DNA from: Atherix ibis
Lineage: Eukaryota; Arthropoda; Insecta; Diptera; Athericidae
Length of the DNA: 64,000 bases
NCBI GenBank assembly: GCA_958298945.1
Contig: OY282606.1
Coordinates: 89,473,696 to 89,537,695, forward strand
Reading direction: 5' to 3'
In this document: piece after piece, positions 1-12,100 of the stretch
Layout: each line of letters begins with the position of its first letter
Position numbering within the stretch: the first letter of the stretch is position 1
Notes under the pieces: model-generated
The model's input: the letters and a program-made list of their open reading frames with translations, nothing else
Database searches by the model: none
Told to the model about the DNA's origin: nothing
Position numbers and translations under genes: made by a program

Positions 1-2946
1 TTAAAAGCTTATCGGTTTCATATAAAACATTACCGAAAATTTAATTTCAAATAATTCGTCGAAAAAAACTAAAATTTTAAAGTCCTTTTTAACTACTTTA
101 TACTCTTCGATATTTTTTAACAAAAGATAAAAAATATTTGGTAGTGTTCATCTTAAACCAAACGGAAACTGAAGATTTTAAAGATATTTCTTGATATTTT
201 TGACTTCGTCCACTTTCCAAATGAAGCGTGCAATATTAAATATTGTTCTTAAAAAAATTTCTTTCAATCCCTCAAAAAATATAAAAGCTGTAAAATCAAT
301 GAAGTTAAAAGAGAATATCATGGACCGAGTGGAGAAATTATATACGAATTTTTTTTATATTTCTATTACGTGTTTTTATAAGAAATGTTCTTCAGCTTCT
401 TCAGCAGCTTTTTTTTTTTTTTTGGTTGAATTTGTTATTTTTCTGTTGAATTCAATTCCTTTTTACGTTTTGATTGGTAAACTGAAAAGGAAATTAAATT
501 TCTTATCAAAATAATTTTTCGTGTATTTTTGTCATCATGATTTGTGGATGTTGATTGTATAAAATTTTCTCAACAAGAAAAAAGAAAAAAAAAACGACAG
601 TATAATAGATGAATTGTAGATACAGTGTTAACAGAAATATTTTTTTAAGAAAGTAAATTACAATAGCAAAGAAGAAAAAAAATGAAGATAAGAATTTTAT
701 TAAGTAAGAACGTAATCATAGCTCCTGACTATGGCTAGGAAATTATTGCGAAAATTCCAAAGATTCTATTTATTTTCGGAAATTTATTTTCATCTAAATA
801 TGGTTAAGGAAATGCTAAAACTAAGATTATATGCGCATACATACATAAAAAAAACGAACAATCTAAAAGAGTCTTTACTAAATTAAAAATGTTCAATATT
901 TAAAAAAAAAGATATTTTTCGTGAAAATAATTATTTTAATTCTGAATAATTAGTGGTATAAAAATAATGGTAGTAAAAGCTTTTATTTATTTGAGTTTGA
1001 CTATTTTTTCTCTTGATTTTTTAAAGCTACTAGGCTCCTCTTACTATAGATACTTAGATGAACAATCTTTTTTTTTCTTCAAGTAAATAATTATAAAGAG
1101 TCCAAACGAATTTTCTATTTGAATTAAATTTTTTTTCTTTTAAATCATTCAAAATAAAAATACAAATAAATGCCAAAAATTGTTTTACAAGAAAACTATC
1201 TACTTAAAAAAAAAAAAATTTATAGTAATAAAATCTAAATGATAATATTTTAATCTTTTTGCATTTGACAAAATAAAATAAATTCATTAAAAGAAATGCG
1301 CACTATTAAAACTAATTAGATGAAAGAAAAGTGACATAATTTTTAAATGAGAATTAATAAATAGGCGAAAAAAAATTCAATTATTTGAGAAATCTTTAAT
1401 TTAGATTTTCTACTATTTGTTAGATTGATTCTAGTCACATCAACTATGAAAGAATATCTTGTAGGAGAATACAGGTACAGATGAATTGTACTAAATAAGA
1501 GCGATGCTGTAGAAACTTCTTTTTACCTCAGTTAAATAAAGTGTCCTCAGATAGTGTAAATTAAAACTAATACTCTAAAGCTGTTAATATATATTTTTTT
1601 TTTAAAACCCAAAAGATTCTTATTAGAATTTTGAAATAACATCAATATCCGAGAAGGTATTATAAAAATTTGCCTATTTACTAGTTCAAAAGAATAAGAA
1701 CAAAAAAAAAATGATTTCGATTTACGTATTAAACTTATTGATATGAGATTTATGTGTAAATGTGTTTGTGTAGTATGACTGTTATATGAATTTTTGTGAG
1801 ATGAAAAGCATGACCAAGAAGAAGTCACGTGGAAAAGTATTTGCACGCGTGCGAGACAATTTTCCCCATCAAACTACCCCTAGGAAATATTTTGCTCCTG
1901 TCTTGGTGTCTGATAAAGTAAATGTTAATGAAATCAACCACTTTTGAGAATTCAACCCCTTTGAATAAGTTTTCACTGTATTTTGTATGAGAGTAGGTAA
2001 TTGCTACTAAAATTTGGACAATTAGGCAACTAGGCATAACGTTACTGCACCTCAAACCGATATGACGTTTCTAGCTTAGTTAAGTTGAAATTTTGTTTAA
2101 TTTCAATGAAAAATATCCTTTCTTAATTCCAAAAGAATTATTTTAAATACAATTTTTTTTTGATTTTTAAAATTTTAATAAAACCAATAATTTTTATACA
2201 AGAATGGCTTAAAAAGAATTTTCTTTTATCGAGGATATATATTAAAAAATTACATTTTTTTTTTTGTTATTAGATTAAGTTGAATTATTAAATAAAAAAA
2301 ATATATTTCCTAGTCATTTAATCAATTTGTTTATAAGAAATAAAAAAAAAAAAAAAAACAACTACATTTATATAGGAAGAAACAATTGATATTGTGGGGG
2401 CGGTTTGAGGTAATTGCTCTCATAGGCATTGATTTGCTTCTTTTCCTGTTCTGTTATCTCTATTCAGGTTTTATATATACGCATTAGTTATTAAAAAGTG
2501 TATGTGTCCTTTAAGCTCTTGAACACCCGCATAGACAAACACTTTCATACAAACTGGTGGTCCACTGAAAATCTGAATTCACAGAATGTTGGTAGCTTCT
2601 CTCATAGAATATGTACATGAATATGAGAGTACACAAAAGCCAACGAACATACCACAATTTTTGGGTGAAAACGTATACCGACAATGTATTAGTAAATATC
2701 CACAGATATGATGATATTCAGTACAATTCATAATGATGGGTGGTAATTTCAAAGACATGCGCCACAATCATTTGGTTCATGCGCCTTAGATTCATTATCA
2801 TCTTCTCCACAAGGTATTGTAGTTGACTCCGAGAATTAGGAATCTACGAAATTCCTAAGCAAGCGGCTGATATCAGTACAATTTTGGGCAAATATCATCA
2901 AATTCAGGTGCCTTGATTTTTTGTAAAATCGTCTCTTCTACTCCTA

Positions 2947-3149
2947 ATGGCACGTGTCCCCAACCTGTGAGAGAATATTAGAGAACTCATTTCAAATTAA
3001 CCCCAATTTTTCCTTTCAGTTCTGGAGAATCAGCTCTTCAATACAATCGTCCATTGGACGTTTCATTTAATACATTTTCATTCGGCTTCTCATCCATTGT
3101 CATTTCATTAATAAATCCATACACTATGGAATCCTTACAAAATGTATAA
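2947..3149 (+). other. Speculative two-exon small ORF with a 53-bp intron
   Basis: An ATG at 2947 opens a frame that meets a stop only inside a possible intron at 2967-3019. That intron begins GTGAGAG and ends in the pyrimidine-rich tract TTTTTCCTTTCAG, with a TTAAC branch-like site about 20 nt before the AG. Joining 2947-2966 to 3020-3149 gives a 49-residue open frame starting MARVPNL and ending at TAA in 3147-3149. The intron size and splice signals resemble the short introns of insects. The peptide matches no family I know, and chance matches to splice consensus are common in AT-rich DNA. It could be a fragment of a larger gene, a decayed gene or an accident. Confidence 0.13.
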
Positions 3150-3461
3150 AAATCTTCATTATATTGTATCAAACCATTCGTTAGATTGATTTTTTGTATC
3201 CTTCTCATATATTGCCCCTTCGTTGTTGTACTGTGCTAATGGAGAAGTATTTCGTGCATGGGGATGATAGGACTATTACTGGTGGCGATGAGCTTTTATA
3301 CCCTTATTGGCTTAATTTTAAAGAAGAGGAGTTTTTCATTCTCTTTGTTTTAACTCAATAGGCTATCCTCCCTCTCATATAATACGCAAAATAGTAAGTG
3401 AATTCTCAGTTATCATTACTGGCAGTGTCGGTTCTGTCATTGCTCCTTTTTTTTGTTTACT

Positions 3462-3490
3462 GGGGGAAGTGGGCGGGGGGGGGGGGGCGG
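3462..3490 (+). repeat. G-run with G-quadruplex potential
   Basis: The + strand carries GGGGG, then GGG, then an uninterrupted run of 13 G at 3475-3487, followed by C and GG. It is the most G-rich spot in a strongly AT-rich window and could fold as a G-quadruplex. It could equally be an unstable homopolymer of uncertain length, since such runs are prone to sequencing error. Confidence 0.8.
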
Positions 3491-6400
3491 TAAATCATAA
3501 TATCTATTCTATTTTTTCTTTGTTTTTTTTTGTTTTTTTTTTGAAAATTTATAAGAATATACTCTCAGGAATATACATGGTTTAGTATGAATGCACACGG
3601 AAAGAGTGTAATGCTACTTTCATTTGGGAAATATTCGGATTGGATCCGGCTAATTTTTTTTTTTTTTTGCTAATTCAAAAGACTTTTTCTCCATATTATT
3701 TCTCCTATTTTTCTCCTTATTTACTATTCTTTGTAGATTCGTAATATATACGTAGATCGGATCCGTTTTGTTTTCGGATTCTATAATATCAGGTTGTGTA
3801 CGAAGAATCCCGATCCCCTCCGATTTTATGTGAACATTGTATACGCTCCCCATATTCGATAGAATAGCAGATTCCTATTAAAGTGAATAAATGGTGGTGG
3901 TAACTGATTTCTGTATATGCCGATGTGGTTAAAATATTTTTCCCAGCCCGGATAGCAATTTTGTTGAGTTTGGCATTCGCTTTTAAGCGCTTGTCGAGTT
4001 AGCATCGATTATTACCGTCCTGTGTTATCGTCGCTTTTTGGTCTGTTTGTCATCATAGAAATACATACACAAATTTAGCAAAGTTTTCAAATTCAGAAAA
4101 TTTAACGGAATTTAAATCGTATTCGATTATCGTATCGATTAAAATTTAACATCATCAAAGTTTCAATAATACTTATTAATAGAATAGTAAATACTTCAAT
4201 AAAAAGTACAAAAGTTTGTTTATCCAAGCAAGGATATTATTTCGGGAAATAATATCTTGCTGATAAGAAGCATTACTATAAGACAAATAGTCAAAAGTAG
4301 GCCAACAACTTGAAGGAAAATCGACAAATAATTCGATTCGCTTTTCATACTTTATCATTATTATCAACATAGTCATTATCATCATAGAACAGAAATCAAC
4401 AGTAGCTGTAGAGTTTCTATCATCTGAAAGAGTAATTGCAAACAGTTATAATTATTACTTATTACTATTCCAAGTTAAGATAGTTGAAGAAAAATAACAG
4501 AATTTGTTTACTATCTAAATTGTTGTTCACAACAAACCTTCAAAAGGATATTATTGAAATATTATTGCAATTATCGGTAAGATAACTAAGATTTTTGGTA
4601 CGAACATAGTGAAAAATCTGAAAATTTTATTCAAGATAATTTCATAATTCGGCGGTTAAGTTTGTGTACGGTTATCGGTTAGTTCGGTAAAAATAATGTA
4701 CTTATGAGCAGATTAGTTTGAATAAAAATAATAATCAACAGAAATATCAATAAAAAAAAATAAAATTTTTTTTGTGTGTTTTTGTAAATTAATATAATTG
4801 ATTAATTACAGAAACAAATTTCTTTTGATAAAACCATAGAAAATTTGTTTGGTGATATTATGTTAAATGATATTAATTGAAAAAAGAAAATAAATTTAAT
4901 ATAACATGATATAAAAAAAAAATATTGCAAAAAAATTAAAAAAGCATAATTATCTATGCGATTTTTAATATTTTCTATTAACAAGTAGTGTACAATTAGT
5001 GAGAAAATTTGTAAAAAAAAAAAAGGAATTTATTTTTAAAATATCAACAATTTGCAATAGAAGAAAATTTTCGAAGCTCTTTTTGGATCAAGAGAAATTT
5101 CAAATTTCCAACGTTCACCTAAATCCCTATATTTCTAGGGGAGCTATAAAAATATAAAAAAAATCTATAAAGAAAGATATATTTGCAACCACAGTTTTGA
5201 TAGTGATTATCCTACACTATCCCATATAATAATTGGTATACCTGTGGAGTATTATAATAATTTACTTTGTGGAGTAAATATATAAATTGTACAACATTTT
5301 GAGCTGAAAGTTCGAAAAGTTGTTACTGTAAGCGGAAAGAGAGGAGCAAGTCAAAAAAAAAAAATTAATTAAAATAAATATTTCTTCGGCTGAATTGTGT
5401 TATATAAAATCTGACAAAATTTCGCACTTTGGAGTTAATCTGTTTTACGTTAAAACAGGCGAAATTTTTCCGTCCACAATTAAGGAGGCAAATCCTTCCA
5501 CCATTCCAACCAAAAAACTTGTAGTAAGTATATTATTAATAGAAAATTTTTCTATTCTTTTCTAAATTCATATAATATATTACGATTCAATTTTGTATAC
5601 ACAATTTTCTTTATTTTAATATCTGTACATGTCTTATAATATAAAGTATGTCAAAATAAATTTTATAGATTTTTATTAGAAAATTTATTAAAACTGAATA
5701 TAAGAAATAAAAATTGAAAAAAAATAGAAAAAAATTTGGGAAAAAAATTCTATTAACTTTAAGATTTTTTAGTATAAAGAAAAAAACTCCATCAAAACTA
5801 TATAAATTCTCTAGTATAAGACATCTGAAGTTGTTATTTATATTCAATTATTTTAGATAAATTATAAAAATTTAAAAATATTTTTAAAAAAAAATAATTA
5901 CAGATTAAAAACGTTTTTTGAGAATAATTTCTGCATAAAAATGATATATTTGAAAAAATTCATAATCTATAATAAAAAAATCAAGAATATTTTTTCTAAA
6001 TTTATAAAATTTACTTACAATCAATAAAAATACTTTTAAAACTTAACTTTTATTTAAGCAATAATTTCAGCGTTTGAAAAAATTCATTTTGCGAATTTAA
6101 TTATTTATTATTAATATTTTATTTATAAAAATAGGAAGTCGCTAAAATTAGTACAAATTTCAATTATTATATTCTAATATTATTTGTAAATGTATTTTAA
6201 TTGTCATTAAACTTAAGATTGACTGTGTCCGTTAGAAGGAACTTTATGCTTTATTACCCCATAAAATACATGTGCATAGAGCTATCAAAATGATGAATAT
6301 TAAATTATTGAAAATAAATCTGCAATAATTTTTCTATAAACTTATAACCAGAACAAAAAAAAAACCCACCAACTATGAATAGGTCTTACACTAACGCACC

Positions 6401-8372
6401 CTATTACCAAAAATTCATAAAATATATCCCCATAATATATATTGTATAATCTAAATCACGTATAGATGGCATACTATTTGCGTAATGATTTTAGTCTGCG
6501 TCCATTTTTATTTTCAAATTATAACATTTTATTAAGCAAAATACCATATATACTCGTATATCTTGTGCCCTTGTGTAAAATTACAATTACGATATTATAT
6601 TGCCCTCAACGAACAGAAGAAAGTAAAAAAAACTTCTAATTTATTCTGATTTGCAGTTAGTAGAAAAAAAAGGTTTCCTTTCTTCTTCTTTTTCGTATTA
6701 ATTTCATATAAAATGTCACCATTGCGATTCGAAATGAAACTCATTTTTCTCTTGGGGTATTCAAACTAAAAAGTTACAAATTCGTTTGCGGAAAAATCAT
6801 ATTTAAAGCTCAAAATAGGCACGTCGTATAGTTTTCTTTTTTTTGATAATTTTTTTCATACTGTATTTTAGGAAAACTTTGGCAAGTCACGCAAAATTGT
6901 TAATGCCCGATTGTAAAATTTTCCAGTTTGTTTGGAAAATTTTCTTATACACTCATTTATGGTAAATTTTCAGCTTTTCTTTTTTCAACAATTTTTTTTT
7001 CATTTTATTATTATTTTTTTTTTTTCTCTCACAAGGGTGAGTTTTGTGGCTATTCAATCACATTTTGATAATAAGTGTTTTTGCAAAAGCCATTGAAATA
7101 ATATAAACGTACCATAAAATTTTTTTCCAAGAATCTATTAAATTTATCTTAAAAATACTAAAATTAATATTTTTTTTAAAAACTATCTATTTAACTTTTG
7201 ATAGTATTTATAAGTAAGTGGAAAAAATCAAAAATATTATGATTTAAAAAAGAATATAATTAAAATTAGTAAGAGAGGCTTACTCTGTAGTATATAGAAT
7301 TTATTAAAAAAAAACGCTCTTAAGATATATTCTTTATTTTAAACTCAGTATTTATCAGTTTTTTTTTAAATATATAGAGAAAAAATAATTGATTTTGATA
7401 AAAAAGTTTTAATAAATTATTTCCATTTAAAATGGTTTGTAAGAAAATTTACTTAAAATAAATTTAATAACATCTAATTTAAATTAAAAAAATCAAATGA
7501 ATATTTTTCAAAATAAAATTTTCAACTAGAAAATGAATACTATTTTTAATTTTTGTTAAAAGCCTTCAAATATTAAAATATTTAATTCTGATATTTATTA
7601 TTATTTTGAAAGTTAATCATAATAATTACAAATGCTTAGGACTCTATATTCTAGTCAATTTTTATATCAACAATTTTAGTAACAAAAATTCTAAGGTAAA
7701 GATTAAAAAATTCAATTGGAAAAGGATACATGGTGTATCTTAAATTTTATTATCCTAATTATATAAAACAAAATCTACGAAATATTTTTCAGATACTTCT
7801 TAAAATTTTATTTTGTTACAAAAACTTCTTTAAAATTATATTAATTTTTTACATCTAACTATTAATATAAAGTTAATTCTTAAACATCTACTTTTTCTTA
7901 TAAAAATATCTAATGTTCAAATATTTCAAAATGTTGCAAATTTTCTTATAATAAATAAGAAATTTTAAATTTCTTATACCTTAAAAATAATTAATACCTT
8001 AAAAATAATTAAAAGTAAAAAAAATCTTTAATTTAAAAAAATTGATTATGAAAAATCATAAAATTAACAATTTTTTCACTTTTAGTTCTCATTAAGAACT
8101 CTAACTTGTTTTGAGCATTTTTTCGAAATTGTTGTAAGCATTAAATATTGTTTTATTATTTAAATCTTATATTAGTGAAGTTCATTTTTAATTGAACTTG
8201 TTTAATTAATAATAATTTGAAGAAAAAAAATATATATTATATCGCGATTTTTTTTAAATACTTAAAACAATATAAAATGCTCAAAAAAATTTCTACAATT
8301 GCTTAAAGTTCTGATTTTTTTCTTTTTTGAATCAATATAATAAATATAATTCTATATAATTAATTAATAAAA

Positions 8373-9029
8373 CTATGAAAATAAACAAATATATGATTTG
8401 TATGACCTTTTCAAATCGGTATGTATACACTTGAAGTGCTTCGAAGTGCTTCTTCCACGAACAACTTTCGTTGGATTTGACTCGTCTTGGAAGACCCACA
8501 CGGTCGATTGCTGTTTTGTTTCGGGCTCATACGCATAGATCCATGATTCGTCACCTGTGACGATCTTATAAACGTCTTTTGAAGCACCGCGATCGTATTT
8601 TTTCAGCATTTCTTTACACCAATCCACACGAGCCTTTTTTTGAGCGATTGTCAAATTGTGCGGGATCCAACGAGAACAAACCTTTTTTACGGCCAGGTGT
8701 TCATGCAATATCGAATGTATGCTGGTGGGAGAAATGCCTAGGCATGCCTCTATCTCACGGTATGTCACATGACGGTCTTGCATTATCAGTTCACGTACGG
8801 CATCGATGTTTTCTGGAACAACGGCTGTTTTTGGACGACCTTCACGGAATTCGTCTTTGAGCGAGCGTCGGCCACGATTGAATTCGTTGTACCAGTTTTT
8901 CACAGTGCTATAGGATGGTGCTTCATAGCCATACAAAGATTTAAGTTCATCGATGCACTCTTGTCGTGATAATCCACGTCGAAAGTTGTGAAAAATGATC
9001 GCACGAAAATGTTCACGAGTTAATTCCAT
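8373..9029 (-). pseudogene. Mariner transposase, internally deleted
   Basis: This frame encodes a Tc1/mariner transposase that would cut and paste the element in the nucleus. It starts MELTREHFRAII at 9029 and runs about 200 codons through the paired helix-turn-helix DNA-binding region, the linker SRWIPHNLT (the mariner WVPHEL motif) and the first catalytic aspartate in TGDESWIYAYEPETK. After RGRSTSK near 8450 the frame jumps to KCIHTDLK, which resembles the far C-terminal QKCIDLKG of the family. About 140 codons are therefore missing, including the second and third catalytic aspartates. The junction sits in a 10-bp direct repeat (gaagtgcttc twice, about 8435-8454), consistent with a microhomology deletion. 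The N-terminal part is open and well preserved, but the product cannot be catalytic. Confidence 0.85.
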
Positions 9030-9190
9030 TTTTTTGCCAAATTGATTTTTTCAAGTCACTGTAAACAACACAAATGATAGTCGTACGTCAAAACGTTCTG
9101 AGTACGTTTATGCTAAAAAATGTCAAACTTTCCAATGGAAATGTCAGATCGCACCTGGCAACACTTAGTGTTGCCTAGGCCAGAAATATA
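8398..9190 (-). mobile_element. Truncated mariner element (subfamily 1)
   Basis: The element is recognised from its transposase, which reads leftwards, and its 5' non-coding part extends to roughly 9190. That outer part contains a perfect 8-bp inverted repeat, GGCAACAC/GTGTTGCC with a 3-nt loop, at about 9158-9176, close to where the terminus should lie. I cannot find a matching terminal repeat on the left side, so the left boundary is approximate and the element is probably truncated there. It belongs to a different mariner subfamily from every other copy in the window. Confidence 0.75.
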
Positions 9191-12100
9191 TATAGTAGCC
9201 TACGTAAGTATTAGAAAGTAAATTGTCTTTTCAATTAATTTACTTTAACTAATATGAAAAGAAAATTTTCCAAGTTATTTTTAAATGAAGAGCAAACGAA
9301 GCATAAAACTAACATAACATACTATTTATGTATAACAATCAATAAAGTACGTAGACGAATATATATCCTAGTATAGTAGATATTTGTATTGTATTTTAGT
9401 AAATAAATTGATTTTGAAAAATTGTCGATTTTCATGTCGTCCTTGTTCGTTTTTGTGGCGGTGTTAAATCGAACACATAAAAATTTTAAGTCCATTCGAA
9501 ACCTAATAATGGTTATATTGCTTAGAAGTGAAAACGCATCAAATACTAAATCCACATAAAGATATAGACATATAAATATAAGGACGAACGTGTACAAAAA
9601 TATAGGAATAGTTTTTTTTTTTACGAATGTCTACTCGTATAAGTGTATCTATAGATAAAGATTGACTTGAATAGAGAGAATATTTCAGATATATTCTTGT
9701 ATTGGAATTAAGAATGATTAAAGTAAAAGGAGTCTCCTTTTTTAAAGACTCCTTTTTTTCTTTCTCAACAATTACGATTTTCTCAGAACTAAAACGAAAT
9801 TTTCTTAAATTGTATTTTCGTTAAAGAACTTTAAAAAAAAACTGTAATCATGATTAGAAAAGTAAAATGTTGAATATTTGTCTAATATCGACACTATAAG
9901 GATAACAGGGAAGCATCAAAATGAAAGCACGTAAATGTTATTAACAAAATAATAAACTAAAACGTAGAATAGTAGCTTTGACTTAATGTGACAGGCAGAA
10001 ACACACATATCGATTCTTGAGCTTTTTTGCCCTTAATTTCAACATTTATCGTATATCCTCTATCTTATGTATATGCTATGTACATATATAACTGGAGTGA
10101 ATATTGTCCATAAATTTTTTTTCTTCAAATAATTGCATTTGAGTGACGATTAAGTGGCTTACCTTCATTTAAGTCTTAGTCGTGTTTGTCTCTTATATTT
10201 AGTTAGATTTTTGGATAATATTTTCATGAAAAAGATTATTTTTTTCTCTCGTAAAGTACGTATCTAGTTTTTTTTATTCTTTATAATAAAAAATTATCAT
10301 TTAGGGATTAGTTACGGCCAATATTTTAAGATAAAATATAAAAAATTTCAAACTAATCGGCAAACATCTTACCATATATATTGATAAGATAATGAAATTT
10401 TGCAAGGACCAAAGTAGAGTAGCAATTGTAGAAATTGTATTGTTTACCAGGATTTTTTTAGTTTTAATAAGGCAAAACCTTACAGGATTTTTATAACATA
10501 ATCATAGAAGTACATAGACTTATTTAATCATGTGGGTTATCTTCTGACTATTCTATTTACTCGAGAATGGCACAGTGACCTTTATTTGAACTTAAACTGC
10601 TTTTTACATAACTGAGTATAAAAGCTTATAACAAAAAAAAAGCCTATTTATTTATAATTACAAAAATGGATAAACAGAATATTTGCCATGAATTCAAATT
10701 GACAACTCTCTCTCTCTCTCTTTAAATTATTCCGCCATTAAAGTTTCATATCAAAAACAGTTAAAAATGTAACAAAAAATAAAACTAAAAAAGGACCAAT
10801 CAAATTTAGACATAATTCTTAGTTTCTTACATTTTTCTATCTGTTATTATTAATAGTAATGAAAAAAAGCTTGTTTTTAGGCAAATTGAATCGATAGTAT
10901 TGGGAAATTTATCATTTTCTAGTCAGTTTTTTTTGTTTTGTTTTTCATCACTTTTTATACGAGTATATTTGTTTAAAGCTTTTTGTATTAGCGCAATTGT
11001 GTATATTTGTTAGAAATTTTTTTTTATTTTTCGTATATCCATACACATAAGCAAAAAAAAAAAAACAACAAAACTATACTATATAAATGGAATTGTAAAC
11101 TTTTGCAATTTTGTGTGCCTCTTCTCTCTTTATTTGCTCGGAATGATTGATTTTATTGTGAACGATAAATCGCATACACCCCTTTGAATATTTGCAAAAG
11201 TTTCACTTGTTCGATTGACTAACTGACTAACTGAGTAGCTGACTGGCTGCCAGAAGCAATTTGTGATCAGTTTAATATACACCCACCATAATAAAATTTG
11301 ACATTCCAGTTATGATTCGATTACAAGTCGATCAATTTAGAAAATTGAAATAATCTTAACAAAATTTAGAAGTCAATCGATCTGATATATTCGTGTAGGG
11401 TTTTTATTGAATTTATTTTAATATTTTTTTGCTCCATTCGATTTATATAAAGAAAAGTTTTCCTTTCGAAGTGAATGTGGATTTCCTTTTTTTACTTAAT
11501 TTCAGTAGAAACCGAATGACCTATAAATATTTATTTATATATTGTATAATCCAACAAACTAGTTAAATTCATTTTTATAAAAATCATTTTATGAGTTTTT
11601 CTTTAGTTACTACAATATTTAAAAAATTTTATATAGCCATAATTAATTATATTATTCATATTATGATTAATATCATTTCTACCTTGAAAAATTATATTTA
11701 AGTTGTTCTTTAAGGACCTCTTGTTTATGAGATATTTTTTTTTTTTTTATAAAATTATTCTTTCCAAAAATAAATAGTTTTTTATAAAAAAGAAAAATAT
11801 TTTACTTCTATAAAAAATTTATTTTTTAGTACTTATTTATTTTGCACAAAAAAAATTATTGCCATTTTAAGTGATTTCTTATCTTCGGCATTAGATTTGA
11901 CATGAAATTTGTAAAAAAATTACTGGTCCTTTAAGTTTTTCTGGGTATTTCTAAGAGCTTTAATGTTAATCGGCAAGTTAACCTCACTTTTTGATATATA
12001 ATTATCTCTCACTGTTTCTTGGCTCTTCCAAATACCTTTTTTTTTATTTTAAAATAAAAACTAAAATTGTAAAATGTTTCCCATAGGCTGCTTGCATGCT

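Larger units (their letters stand above)
1..8397. other. AT-rich non-coding stretch, no gene recognised
   Basis: This stretch is dominated by A/T homopolymers and AT-rich low-complexity sequence. The open frames on both strands are short, rich in F, I, K, N and Y, and match no family I recognise, so I treat them as chance frames. Sequence complexity is higher between about 2.4 and 4.0 kb, which holds a G-run and one speculative spliced frame listed separately. A small tandem duplication of an 18-bp unit (ccttaaaaataattaata) is visible at about 7979-8011. I see no tRNA, rRNA or transposon ends here. Confidence 0.6.

Noticed and set aside
8398..9190. Pair of TIRs for the truncated mariner near 8.4-9.2 kb.
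   Set aside because: Only the right side shows a candidate terminus. No inverted partner was found upstream of 8398, so exact ends are not claimed.
9725..9756. Hairpin plus T-run resembling a bacterial intrinsic terminator.
   Set aside because: The window is eukaryotic and no transcription unit ends here. Kept only as an inverted repeat.
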